Shown one piece after another: positions 1 to 8,167 of a DNA stretch of 32,351 bases. A program made the position numbers and the translations under genes. The DNA lies in assembly GCA_003245635.1 (NCBI GenBank), contig QKCO01000058.1:1-32351 (forward strand), in the 5' to 3' direction. The stretch comes from Treponema sp. (GTDB lineage Bacteria; Spirochaetota; Spirochaetia; Treponematales; Breznakiellaceae). Under the pieces are notes generated by a model. It worked only from the letters and a program-made list of their open reading frames with translations, had not been told where the DNA came from and ran no database searches. Each line of letters opens with the position of its first letter. Positions within the stretch are counted from its first letter, which is position 1.

Positions 1-1
1 A

Positions 2-1561
2 GCGTTGCTGAAAATAACTCCCTTCATCGTGGGAGCCGTATTCGTTCTGGCGAGCTGCGGCGGAAAGACCGAGGCGACCGCGTCCGGCTCGGCGAAGTAT
101 CGGGACACCCTGAACGTCGCCGTACAGCAGCAGGCTCCGTCCCTCGACCTGCATAAGAACAGCTCGCTCATCGCTAGGCAGATGGGCGCCGGCACCGTGT
201 GGGAGCGCCTGGTGACGCTCAACGCGAACTCCGAGCCCGTGCCCGAGCTCTGCGAAAGCTTCGACATGACCCCCGACGCCAAGGAATTCGTGTTCCACCT
301 GCGCAAGGGCGTCAAATTCCACAACGGCAAGGAAATGAAGGCCGACGACGTCGTCGCCTCCATGAATCGCTGGACCAAGGGCTTCTCCGTCGCCCGCACG
401 ATCGTCGGCAAGTCGCTCTTCGAGAAGGTAGACGACTACACGGTCAAAATCTCCATGGAGAAGCCCGGCCTGACTCTCCCCGACGTCATCGCCGGCGCTG
501 CCCAGCCCGCGTCCATCACGACCGTCGAAGCCTGCGCCAACGAAGACGAGAAGGGCTTCATCAAGGACTACATCGGAACCGGCCCCTACAAGTTCGTGAA
601 GTGGGAGCAGGACCAGTACGTCCTCTTCGAGAAATTCGACGACTACGTGCCCTACGGCGACAAGACCAAGCCGATGGACGGATGGGCCGGCTACAAGGCG
701 CCCAAGGTCAAGAATCTCTACTACTATATCGTCCCCGAGATGATGACCGGCGTCGCGGGTCTCGAGACCGGGCAGTACGACGTGCTGTTCAACGTCGCCG
801 ACGACTACTTCAGCCGTCTGGTCGGCAACAAGGACATGGACACCCTCAAGACCCAGGGCGGCACCGTGGCCCACGTCTTCAACAAGAAGCAGGGAGTCTC
901 GAGCAACATCTACTTCCGCCAGGCGGTCAATACCGCCGTCAACTGCGACGACCTTCTGAAGGCCGCCTACGGCCAGCTCTACGACCTGGGCTCCTGCTAC
1001 ATGGACGACGGCCAGCCCTTCTGGTACTCGGAAGCCGGCAAGGAGAACTACAACCTCAAGGACGCGGAGAAAGCCAAGGAACTGCTGAAGAAGGCCGGCT
1101 ACAACGGCGAAAAATTCCGCATGCTTGTTTCCCCGCTTTCCAACATGGACAAGCTCGCGCTCGTGATGCAGCAGGAGCTCGAGGCCATCGGCATCAAGAC
1201 CGAGATCATCCTGGTCGACTGGGCGACGCTCACCCAATACCGCCAGGATCCGACCAAGTACGATATGTACTTCACCTCCTTCGCGTCGGTCCCGGTCCCC
1301 TCGCTCAAGCTCTACTTCGGGCCCACCTACCCCGGCTGGTCCGCCGACGAAAAGCTCCAGAAGCTCCTGGGCAACTTCAACGCGGCCGTCACCAAGGAAG
1401 AGGCGAAGAAGGCTTGGGACACGCTCCAAGGCTATTCGTGGGAATACCTGCCCCTGATCAACTCGGGCCACTACATCTCCGCCTACGCTTGGAACAAGAA
1501 GGTCGAAGGAATAACGAAGTTCAACGGCCTGTACTTCTGGAACACGGCCGTCAAGGAATAG
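2..1561 (+). CDS. Peptide-type ABC transporter substrate-binding lipoprotein (SBP family 5), left end may be cut
   Basis: Extracytoplasmic solute-binding protein that captures peptides or related ligands and delivers them to the permease-ATPase complex encoded next. The visible N-terminus is a hydrophobic signal segment ending in the lipobox LASC (Cys about residue 18 if counted from the TTG at 5), so the mature protein is a membrane-anchored lipoprotein. The roughly 500-residue body shows SBP_bac_5 features: an N-terminal GTVWERLVTL-like strand, FHLRKGVKFHNGKEM near residue 98, the GTGPYKFVKWE stretch near residue 195, and YFRQAVNTAVNCDDL near residue 300. The frame is open to the window edge and no ribosome site is visible before the TTG, so the true start may lie outside. 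A hairpin with a T tract follows the gene before the permeases. Family is certain; the ligand is unknown. Confidence 0.92.
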   Translation, partial: ALLKITPFIVGAVFVLASCGGKTEATASGSAKYRDTLNVAVQQQAPSLDLHKNSSLIARQMGAGTVWERLVTLNANSEPVPELCESFDMTPDAKEFVFHLRKGVKFHNGKEMKADDVVASMNRWTKGFSVARTIVGKSLFEKVDDYTVKISMEKPGLTLPDVIAGAAQPASITTVEACANEDEKGFIKDYIGTGPYKFVKWEQDQYVLFEKFDDYVPYGDKTKPMDGWAGYKAPKVKNLYYYIVPEMMTGVAGLETGQYDVLFNVADDYFSRLVGNKDMDTLKTQGGTVAHVFNKKQGVSSNIYFRQAVNTAVNCDDLLKAAYGQLYDLGSCYMDDGQPFWYSEAGKENYNLKDAEKAKELLKKAGYNGEKFRMLVSPLSNMDKLALVMQQELEAIGIKTEIILVDWATLTQYRQDPTKYDMYFTSFASVPVPSLKLYFGPTYPGWSADEKLQKLLGNFNAAVTKEEAKKAWDTLQGYSWEYLPLINSGHYISAYAWNKKVEGITKFNGLYFWNTAVKE

Positions 1562-1585
1562 CCCCGCACCGCTATTAGGATGATC

Positions 1586-1620
1586 GAGCGGGGCGGGCCT
1601 CGGCCCGTCCCGCTCTTTCT
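1586..1620 (+). terminator. Hairpin with T-rich tail between binding protein and permease genes
   Basis: Arms 1586-1599 and 1602-1615 pair over 14 bp with a single G-U pair (gagcggggcgggcc with ggcccgtcccgctc), followed by TTTCTTTT. This is the form of an intrinsic terminator or a partial attenuator. Placed directly after the binding-protein gene and before the permeases, it fits the usual excess of binding protein over membrane components. Some read-through must occur if the downstream genes have no promoter of their own. Confidence 0.75.
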
Positions 1621-1648
1621 TTTACCATCTGCAACGAGGATACATCGA

Positions 1649-2596
1649 ATGCGGAAATACCTTGTAAACAGGATTCTCTCGATTCTCCCGGTCCTGTTCG
1701 TGGTTTCGGTAGTCATCTTCGGCGTCATCAACCTGACGCCGGGCGATCCGGCCGCGGCGATACTCGGCGAGAACGCAACGACGGAGGACATCGCGGCCCT
1801 CCGCGAACGGATGGGTCTGAACAAGCCCATCGTCGTGCAGTACTTGGCCTGGCTCGGCAATATCGCCAAAGGCAATCTGGGGACCTCCGTGGTCAACAGC
1901 CGGCCGGTCGCCGAAATGGTAGGCAGCCATATCGGGCCCACCATCTCCCTTTCCATCTACGCGATGCTCATCAGCGTCGCCCTCGCCCTGCCGCTCGGCA
2001 TGCTCGCCGCGCGCAAACGGGGTACGGCTGCCGATCAGACGGTCTCCACCGTCGCCCTGTTCGGCATTTCCCTTCCGAGCTTCCTGCTCGGCCTTTTCCT
2101 CATGCTCCTGTTCGCGGTCAAGCTCCGCTGGTTCCCCGTTTCCGGCTACAAGCCCCTGAGCGCGGGACTCGGCCAGCACATCCGCTTCCTCACCATGCCG
2201 GCTTTCGCGCTCGGCTTCATCTACTCGGCGCTCATGATGCGCATGACCCGCGCCTCGATGCTCGAGGTGCTCGGCAGCGACTACATCAAAATGGCCAAGG
2301 CCAAGGGCGTCAGGGAACTCTTCATCATCGGAAAACACGCGCTCAGGAACGCCCTGGTCGCGATCATCACGGTCATCGGACAGAGCTTCATCGGCGCGCT
2401 CTCGGGAGCGACGGTCGTGGAGTCGCTGTTCGGCATCCCGGGCCTGGGCCAGCTCATCGTCAATTCGATCGGCAGACGCGACTACCAGGTCATCGTCGCC
2501 ATCGTCCTGTTCATCGCCCTGGTGAACGTAGTCATCAGCCTCGTCGTGGACCTGCTCTACGGCGTCGTCGATCCGCGCGTCCGCATCGCGCGGTAG
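1649..2596 (+). CDS. ABC transporter permease, DppB/OppB type
   Basis: First inner-membrane permease of the peptide importer, about 315 residues. The start chosen is ATG 1649 (MRKYLVNRILSILPVLF), with AACGAGGA eight bases upstream. A longer reading from 1580 would translate through the terminator hairpin and is unlikely. The protein opens with the typical DppB helix and the sequence FGVINLTPGDPAAAILGENAT, has about six membrane helices, and carries the cytoplasmic EAA loop (KAKGVRELFIIGKHALRNALV...GATVVESLFGIPGLGQL) that docks onto the ATPases. It ends in VVDLLYGVVDPRVR, the normal family end. It is followed 18 bases later by the second permease. Confidence 0.95.
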   Translation: MRKYLVNRILSILPVLFVVSVVIFGVINLTPGDPAAAILGENATTEDIAALRERMGLNKPIVVQYLAWLGNIAKGNLGTSVVNSRPVAEMVGSHIGPTISLSIYAMLISVALALPLGMLAARKRGTAADQTVSTVALFGISLPSFLLGLFLMLLFAVKLRWFPVSGYKPLSAGLGQHIRFLTMPAFALGFIYSALMMRMTRASMLEVLGSDYIKMAKAKGVRELFIIGKHALRNALVAIITVIGQSFIGALSGATVVESLFGIPGLGQLIVNSIGRRDYQVIVAIVLFIALVNVVISLVVDLLYGVVDPRVRIAR

Positions 2597-2614
2597 CGGA
2601 AGGAGAGCATCGCA

Positions 2615-3523
2615 ATGGATACGGCAACGGACGCCACCCTCCCCTTCAGCAGCAAGGAGGAGCTCGATTCCATCCGCAAGCGCCTGGTGAAGGAGCAGCG
2701 GGAAATCGCCTATCGGAAATTCATGCGGAACAAGCAGTCGGTCGTCGGCCTCGCGATCGTCGCCGTCGTGCTGTTCATCGCCGTCTTCGCGCCGCTGATC
2801 GGCAGGACTTCGCCGACGACCGCCGATGTCGCCCACCGGCTCGAGGCACCTTCGGCAACGCACTGGTTCGGCACCGACGCGCTCGGCCGGGACGTGTACA
2901 GCCGCGTCATCTACGGCACGCGCATATCGATGATCGTCGGCATCTCGGTCGGCCTCATCTCCGGCATACTGGGCATGATCATAGGCCTCTATGCAAGCAC
3001 CAACGCGGTCCTGGACAACGTCCTGATGCGCATCTGCGACGGACTCAAGGCCATCCCCTCGATCCTCCTGGCCATCTTCCTGATGACCGTGCTCGGCGCG
3101 GACATCAAGAACGTCATCATAAGCCTGGCGGTCGTCAACACGCCGAACATGGCGCGCCTCGCGCGCTCGGCGGCCCTCGTGACCCGCGAGCAGACCTACG
3201 TCGAGGCGATGCGCGCCCTCGGCGCGAAAAGCGGCCGCATCCTGTGGGGCCACATCGCCCCGAACATCCTTTCCCCGGTGATCGTCCAGATGACCTTCGT
3301 CTTCGCCTCCTCGATCATCACCGAAGCGGCGCTGAGCTTCCTCGGCGCCGGCGTTCCGCCGCCCGCGCCGAGCTGGGGCAGCATCCTGAGCGAGGGCCGG
3401 AGCGTCATCTACACCGCGTGGTGGATGATCGCCTTCCCCGGCGTATTCACGGCGCTGTCGGTGCTCGGGCTCAACCTGTTCGGAGACGGCCTGCGGGATC
3501 TGCTGGATCCCCTGACCAACTGA
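2615..3523 (+). CDS. ABC transporter permease, DppC/OppC type
   Basis: Second permease of the importer, 302 residues. The ATG is preceded by GGAAGGAG. An N-terminal cytoplasmic stretch (about residues 1-40, charged) is followed by the first helix and the DppC hallmark HWFGTDALGRDVYSRVIYGTRIS. Five further helices and the EAA loop follow (RALGAKSGRILWGHIAPNILSP, then ITEAALSFLGAGVPPPAPSWG). The protein ends NLFGDGLRDLLDPL, as in the family. It pairs with the preceding permease to form the translocation channel, and the ATPase genes follow after 13 bases. Confidence 0.95.
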   Translation: MDTATDATLPFSSKEELDSIRKRLVKEQREIAYRKFMRNKQSVVGLAIVAVVLFIAVFAPLIGRTSPTTADVAHRLEAPSATHWFGTDALGRDVYSRVIYGTRISMIVGISVGLISGILGMIIGLYASTNAVLDNVLMRICDGLKAIPSILLAIFLMTVLGADIKNVIISLAVVNTPNMARLARSAALVTREQTYVEAMRALGAKSGRILWGHIAPNILSPVIVQMTFVFASSIITEAALSFLGAGVPPPAPSWGSILSEGRSVIYTAWWMIAFPGVFTALSVLGLNLFGDGLRDLLDPLTN

Positions 3524-3536
3524 AGCGAGGACAGCG

Positions 3537-4529
3537 ATGAACGAAGAAACCATCCTCGAGGTCCGAGACCTCACCACAGCGTTCAACACCGAGCGCGGCA
3601 CGCTCAAGGCCATCGACGGCGTGTCCTTCTCCCTGCGCAAGGGGGAGATCCTCGGCATGGTCGGCGAATCCGGCTGCGGCAAGAGCGTCACCTCCCAGTC
3701 GATCCTCCGGCTTTACGACGAGAAGCGCCTGGTGCGCTATTCGGGCGATATCGAGTTCGCGGGGACGGACCTTCTGTCCCTGACCGAGCAGCAGATGCAG
3801 AGCGTGCGGGGACAGTCGATCTCCATGGTGTTCCAGGACGCGCTCAGCTCGCTGAATCCCGTGCTCACCGTCGGCGACCAGATCACCGAGCCGCTGCGCA
3901 TCCATCACAAGCTTTCCAAGGCGAAGGCCCGCGAGGAAGCGCTGCAGATGCTCAAGCTGGTGGGCATCCCCGCGCCGGACAAGCGCATCGACCAGTACCC
4001 GCACGAGCTTTCAGGCGGCATGCGCCAGCGCGTGATGATAGCCATCGCCCTGGCGTGCAAGCCGAAGCTGCTCATCGCCGACGAGCCGACGACGGCTCTC
4101 GACGTGACGATCCAGGCGCAGATCATGGATCTGATCGTCAAGCTCAACCAGCAGCTGTCGATGGGCGTGATCCTGATCACCCACGACCTGGCCGTCGTCG
4201 CGGAGACCTGCTCCCGCGTCGTGGTCATGTACCTCGGCCAGATCGTGGAGGAAGCCCCGGCGGCAGCGCTCTTCGCGAAGCCGCTGCACCCCTATACGCA
4301 GGGGCTCATGAGGTCGATCCCGCAGATCGACGGGGACCGGAACCAGCGGCTCTACATGATCAAAGGCATGGTGCCGCTCCTCAGCCAGATCCCCTCCGGC
4401 TGCCGCTTCGCTCCGCGATGCTCGATGGCGACGGACAAGTGCCGCGCCGAGATGCCCTCGCTCCGTGAGACGGGCGACGGACGGAAAGTGCGCTGCTGGT
4501 ACGCGGAAGACGTGAAGGAGGAGTCGTGA
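3537..4529 (+). CDS. Peptide ABC transporter ATP-binding protein, DppD/OppD type
   Basis: ATPase subunit that powers peptide import, 330 residues. Walker A GESGCGKS is at residues 43-50, the Q-loop lies in SMVFQDALSSLNP, the ABC signature is in LSGGMRQRV (about 158), Walker B is LLIADEP (about 178), and the switch His is in LITHDLAVV. The C-terminal oligo_HPY extension contains the cysteine-rich SGCRFAPRCSMATDKC motif typical of DppD/DppF. Its last codons overlap the GTG start of the next ATPase, which implies translational coupling. Confidence 0.96.
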   Translation: MNEETILEVRDLTTAFNTERGTLKAIDGVSFSLRKGEILGMVGESGCGKSVTSQSILRLYDEKRLVRYSGDIEFAGTDLLSLTEQQMQSVRGQSISMVFQDALSSLNPVLTVGDQITEPLRIHHKLSKAKAREEALQMLKLVGIPAPDKRIDQYPHELSGGMRQRVMIAIALACKPKLLIADEPTTALDVTIQAQIMDLIVKLNQQLSMGVILITHDLAVVAETCSRVVVMYLGQIVEEAPAAALFAKPLHPYTQGLMRSIPQIDGDRNQRLYMIKGMVPLLSQIPSGCRFAPRCSMATDKCRAEMPSLRETGDGRKVRCWYAEDVKEES

Positions 4530-5527
4530 GCGAGACGAAAGAAAGAGGAGCCGTCGTGCTGAAGGCCGAGAACCTCTGCAAATACTTCCCCATCACCAAT
4601 GCGTTCGGAAAGGCGAAGAGCCAGGTGAAGGCGGTCGACAACGTGTCCCTCGAGCTGCGCAGGCAGGAAACCTACGGTCTGGTCGGAGAGACCGGCTGCG
4701 GGAAAAGCACGCTCGGAAGGACGGTCATGCGTCTGCTAGAACCGACCGACGGCAAAGTGTTCATCGACGGCAAGGACGTCACCAGGCTCGGCGACGCGGC
4801 CATGCGCGAATACCGGCGGACCATCCAGATGGTGTTCCAGGATCCCTACACCTCGCTCAACCCGCGCAAGCGCGTCGGGGACATCCTGATGGAGGTGCTC
4901 GAGATCCACAACATCGGCGCGAAGGAGGACCGCATGCAGACGGCGATGCGCATCCTCGCGAAGGTGGGCCTCAGGCCGGAGCATTTCTACCGTTTCCCGC
5001 ACGAGTTTTCGGGCGGCCAGCGGCAGCGCATCGGACTGGCGCGGGCGCTCATACTGAGTCCCAAGCTCATCGTCTGCGACGAGCCGGTTTCCGCGCTCGA
5101 CGTCTCGATACAGTCCCAGATCATCAATCTGCTCAAGGACCTGCAGGAGAACGAGCAGCTCACCTTCCTGTTCATCGCGCACGACATCAGCGTCGTGAAG
5201 TACGTCTCCGACCGGATCGGAGTCATGTACCTGGGGCATATCGTCGAGGAGGCGGAAACCGACTCGCTGTTCGAGGAGCCGCTGCACCCCTACTCGCAGG
5301 CGCTCCTGTCCGCGGTGCCGACGACCGCGGCGGGAACAAAGAAGGAACGCATCATACTCGAAGGGGATCTTCCCTCGCCGCTGAACCCGCCCTCCGGCTG
5401 CGTGTTCCACACGCGCTGCCCCAAGGCGATGCCCCAGTGCGCGCAGATCGTTCCCGACCTCAAGGAAGTGAGACCCGGCCACAAAGTGGCGTGCCTCCTC
5501 CACTACAAGCACTCGCAATTCATGTAG
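4526..5527 (+). CDS. Peptide ABC transporter ATP-binding protein, DppF/OppF type
   Basis: Second ATPase of the importer, 333 residues. The start is GTG 4526 (the ORF overlaps the preceding stop as GTGA) behind a strong GAAGGAGGAG. Walker A GETGCGKS, the Q-loop in IQMVFQDPYTSLNPRKRV, the signature FSGGQRQRIGLARAL, Walker B LIVCDEPVSALDVS and the switch region FIAHDISVVKYVSDR are all intact, as is the C-terminal cysteine motif SGCVFHTRCPKAMPQC. The PYTSLNPR-type Q-loop is typical of the F subunit, so the D and F roles are assigned with reasonable confidence. The M20 hydrolase gene follows after 28 bases. Confidence 0.96.
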   Translation: MSETKERGAVVLKAENLCKYFPITNAFGKAKSQVKAVDNVSLELRRQETYGLVGETGCGKSTLGRTVMRLLEPTDGKVFIDGKDVTRLGDAAMREYRRTIQMVFQDPYTSLNPRKRVGDILMEVLEIHNIGAKEDRMQTAMRILAKVGLRPEHFYRFPHEFSGGQRQRIGLARALILSPKLIVCDEPVSALDVSIQSQIINLLKDLQENEQLTFLFIAHDISVVKYVSDRIGVMYLGHIVEEAETDSLFEEPLHPYSQALLSAVPTTAAGTKKERIILEGDLPSPLNPPSGCVFHTRCPKAMPQCAQIVPDLKEVRPGHKVACLLHYKHSQFM

Positions 5528-5555
5528 GCTCTACACCTAAAGGAAGACAACTACT

Positions 5556-6692
5556 ATGGCATTGACTCAAGACGCCCTCGACTACCTTGATTCCCATTCG
5601 GATGAAGCCTACGAGCTTCTGCTCGAGCTGGCAGCCATTCCGGCTCCTTCCAACCACGAGGAGAAGCGCGCCGAATTCTGCAAGGCGTGGCTCGAGAAGC
5701 AGGGCGCGAAGGGCGCCTTCATCGACGAAGCCCTCAACGTGATCTACCCCGTCGGATGCGACGGAGAGAAACCCATCACCGTCTTCATGGCGCACACGGA
5801 CGTCGTCTTCGGCGATACCGACGCGCTGCCGGTAGTCGTCGAAGACGGAAAGATCAAGGCGCCCGGCATCGGCGACGACACCGCCAATCTGGTCGTCCTC
5901 CTCATGGCGGCCAAGTACGCGACCGAGAAGGGCCTGTCTCCCTCCGGCGGCAAGGGCGTCCTATTCGTGGCCAATTCGGGGGAGGAAGGGCTCGGCAACC
6001 TCAAGGGTTCCCGCGCGATCTGCGCGGCCTACGGAAAGCGCATCGCCGAGTTCTATTCCTTCGACGGCTACTACGCGGGCATGACCGTCCGCGCCGTAGG
6101 CTCGCGCCGCTACGAAGTGACCGTGAAGACCGAGGGCGGCCATTCCTACATGGCCTTCGGCAACCGGAACGCCATCGCTTACCTCGCCTCGATGATCGAT
6201 ACGCTCTACGCCCTCAAGGTCCCCGCGACCGGGAAGACCACCTACAACGTCGGAGTGGTCTCGGGCGGCACTTCGGTGAACACCATCGCGCAGGAAGCGC
6301 GCATGTTCTACGAATACCGCTCCGACAGCCGGGAAGACCTCGAGTTCATGGAGAAGCATTTCCGCGCGGTCGTCGAGGCCTACCGGGCCAAGGGCATCGT
6401 CGTGGAGACCGTCCTCCTCGGAGAGCGGCCCTGCAGCGGGGACCTGGACGAAAAAGCGCAGGCGGCCCTCGTCGCCAAGGCGAAGGCCGCGGTCGCCGCG
6501 TACGCCGGAAAGGACCCCGAAGCGGGTCCCGGCTCCACGGACTGCAACATCCCCCTCTCGCTCGGCATTCCGAGCGTGTGCCTGGGGACCGTGCTCGGCG
6601 GCGGCGCCCACACCTACGAAGAATGGGTCGCGGCCGACAGCCTGGAGACGGGTCGGAAAATCGGCTTCGATCTCGTTCTGAGCTATTTTTGA
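5556..6692 (+). CDS. M20 family metallopeptidase
   Basis: Zinc-dependent exo-/dipeptidase-like hydrolase of the M20 family, 378 residues, cytoplasmic (no signal peptide). Metal-binding and catalytic residues are visible in order: H80 and D82 in MAHTDVVF, D107-D108 in GIGDDTAN, the general-base pair E143-E144 in NSGEEGLGN, the GSTDCN segment near 330, and the last His in GGGAHTYEEW near 352. The dimerisation domain lies between about 180 and 290 (GGHSYMAFGNRNAIAYL). The ATG is preceded by AAAGGAAGAC. It lies directly behind the importer genes and 10 bases ahead of a second M20 enzyme, so it probably hydrolyses the imported peptides. Substrate specificity cannot be read from the sequence. Confidence 0.93.
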   Translation: MALTQDALDYLDSHSDEAYELLLELAAIPAPSNHEEKRAEFCKAWLEKQGAKGAFIDEALNVIYPVGCDGEKPITVFMAHTDVVFGDTDALPVVVEDGKIKAPGIGDDTANLVVLLMAAKYATEKGLSPSGGKGVLFVANSGEEGLGNLKGSRAICAAYGKRIAEFYSFDGYYAGMTVRAVGSRRYEVTVKTEGGHSYMAFGNRNAIAYLASMIDTLYALKVPATGKTTYNVGVVSGGTSVNTIAQEARMFYEYRSDSREDLEFMEKHFRAVVEAYRAKGIVVETVLLGERPCSGDLDEKAQAALVAKAKAAVAAYAGKDPEAGPGSTDCNIPLSLGIPSVCLGTVLGGGAHTYEEWVAADSLETGRKIGFDLVLSYF

Positions 6693-6702
6693 GGATACAT
6701 CT

Positions 6703-8157
6703 ATGGCGAATGAAGCATATCTTTCGATACTGGACCAAAAAAGGGAAAAGCTTTTCGGCTTGAGCGACGCGATCTGGGAGGCGGCCGAACTCGCCTTCTC
6801 CGAACGGAAATCGGCCGAGCTCCTGACCGAGGCGCTCGCCGAAGAAGGCTTCGAGGTGACTTCTCCCGCGTACGGCGTCGAGACCGCGTTCACCGCGAAA
6901 TTCGGTTCTGGAAGGCCCTTCATCGGCATCCTGGGCGAATTCGACGCGCTGGCGGGCCTCAGCCAGGAAGCCGGCGTCGTCGAAAAGCGCGCGAAGGAAG
7001 GCATGAAAAGCGGCCACGGTTGCGGGCACAACATGCTCGGCGTCGGCGCGCTGGCGGGCGCGATCGCGGTAAAGGAATACCTCCAGCAGACCGGCGCGAG
7101 CGGCACGGTCGTCTACTACGGCTGCCCCGGCGAGGAAGGCGGCTCGGGCAAGGCGTTCATGGCGCGCGAGGGCGCCTTCAAGGACCTCGACTGCGCGCTC
7201 ACCTGGCATCCGGGCGAGGTGAACGCCGTCTACACCGACGCCTCCCTGGCGAACATCCAGGTCCTCTACCGTTTCCGGGGCATCAGCTCCCACGCGGCCG
7301 GCGCGCCCGAGATGGGGCGCAGCGCCCTGGACGCGCTCGAGCTCATGAACATCGGGACCAACTTCCTGCGCGAGCACATGATCCAGGAAGCGCGCGTCCA
7401 CTACGCGATCACCGACACCGGCGGCGTATCGCCGAACGTCGTCCAGAACTACGCCGAGGCCATCTACCTCATCCGCGCGCCGAAGGTCGGCCAGACCCAG
7501 GAGCTCTTCGCGCGGGTGAACAAGATCGCCGAAGGCGCGGCCATGATGACCGAGACGTCGACCGAGCGCGAGTTCATCAAGTCCTGCTCGAACTTCGTCT
7601 CCAACCGCGTCCTCGAGAAGGAGATCTACCGGGCGATGCAAGGGCTTCCCCTTCCCGCCTACGAAAAAGCGGAATACGCGTACGCGGAAAGCTACACCAA
7701 GACGGTGGCCGCCGAACCGGGAAAAACCCTCGACAAGATCAAGGAGACGTTCATCGAAAGCGAGAACGCGGCGTTCCTGGAGGAGCGCAAGAAGAGCGCG
7801 ATCTACGACTTCGTCGTCCCCTACGAGGAACGGCATCCGGTGAAGGCCGGCGGCGGGTCGACGGACGTCGGCGACGTCAGCTGGCAGTGCCCGACGGCCC
7901 AGTTCTGGGCCGCCTGCTGGGCGCCGAACACGCCGGGCCATTCCTGGCAGATCGTCTCCCAGGGAACCGGACCGATCGCGCACGAGGGCCTCCTCTACGC
8001 GGGAAAGCTCCTGGGCGCGACGGCCGTTTCCCTCATCGAGCAGCCCGAGACGCTCGCGGCGGCCCGAACCGAATTCGAGGCGAAGTTCGCGGGCCAGACC
8101 TACGCGCCCATACCCTCGGGCGTCAAGCCGCGGCCGATGGGCGACTTCGCGAAATAG
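6703..8157 (+). CDS. M20 amidohydrolase, AbgB-like (aminobenzoyl-glutamate utilisation B family)
   Basis: Amidohydrolase of the M20D/AbgB type, 484 residues, close to the size of E. coli AbgB. It carries the diagnostic GHGCGHNML motif at about 104-112 (metal-binding Cys/His), YGCPGEEGGSGK near 140, the HAAGAPEMGRSALDALELMN dimerisation motif, GGVSPNVVQNYAEAIYLIRAP, and the C-terminal GGGSTDVGDVSWQCPTAQFW and NTPGHSWQIVSQG. These last two are more like AbgB than the IAA-amino-acid hydrolases. Known AbgB enzymes cleave p-aminobenzoyl-glutamate; related proteins cleave other N-acyl or peptide amides. Here the partner AbgA and the AbgT transporter are absent and the importer is a Dpp-type ABC system, so the true substrate may be different. 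Confidence 0.9.
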   Translation: MANEAYLSILDQKREKLFGLSDAIWEAAELAFSERKSAELLTEALAEEGFEVTSPAYGVETAFTAKFGSGRPFIGILGEFDALAGLSQEAGVVEKRAKEGMKSGHGCGHNMLGVGALAGAIAVKEYLQQTGASGTVVYYGCPGEEGGSGKAFMAREGAFKDLDCALTWHPGEVNAVYTDASLANIQVLYRFRGISSHAAGAPEMGRSALDALELMNIGTNFLREHMIQEARVHYAITDTGGVSPNVVQNYAEAIYLIRAPKVGQTQELFARVNKIAEGAAMMTETSTEREFIKSCSNFVSNRVLEKEIYRAMQGLPLPAYEKAEYAYAESYTKTVAAEPGKTLDKIKETFIESENAAFLEERKKSAIYDFVVPYEERHPVKAGGGSTDVGDVSWQCPTAQFWAACWAPNTPGHSWQIVSQGTGPIAHEGLLYAGKLLGATAVSLIEQPETLAAARTEFEAKFAGQTYAPIPSGVKPRPMGDFAK

Positions 8158-8167
8158 CGCCGCGCCG

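Noticed and set aside
1622-3691. 689-codon open frame on the minus strand
   Set aside because: It runs antisense through two clear permease genes and has Asp/Arg/His-rich nonsense composition, the usual shadow of GC-rich coding.
6346-7983. 545-codon open frame on the minus strand
   Set aside because: Antisense to two M20 hydrolase genes; no family pattern.
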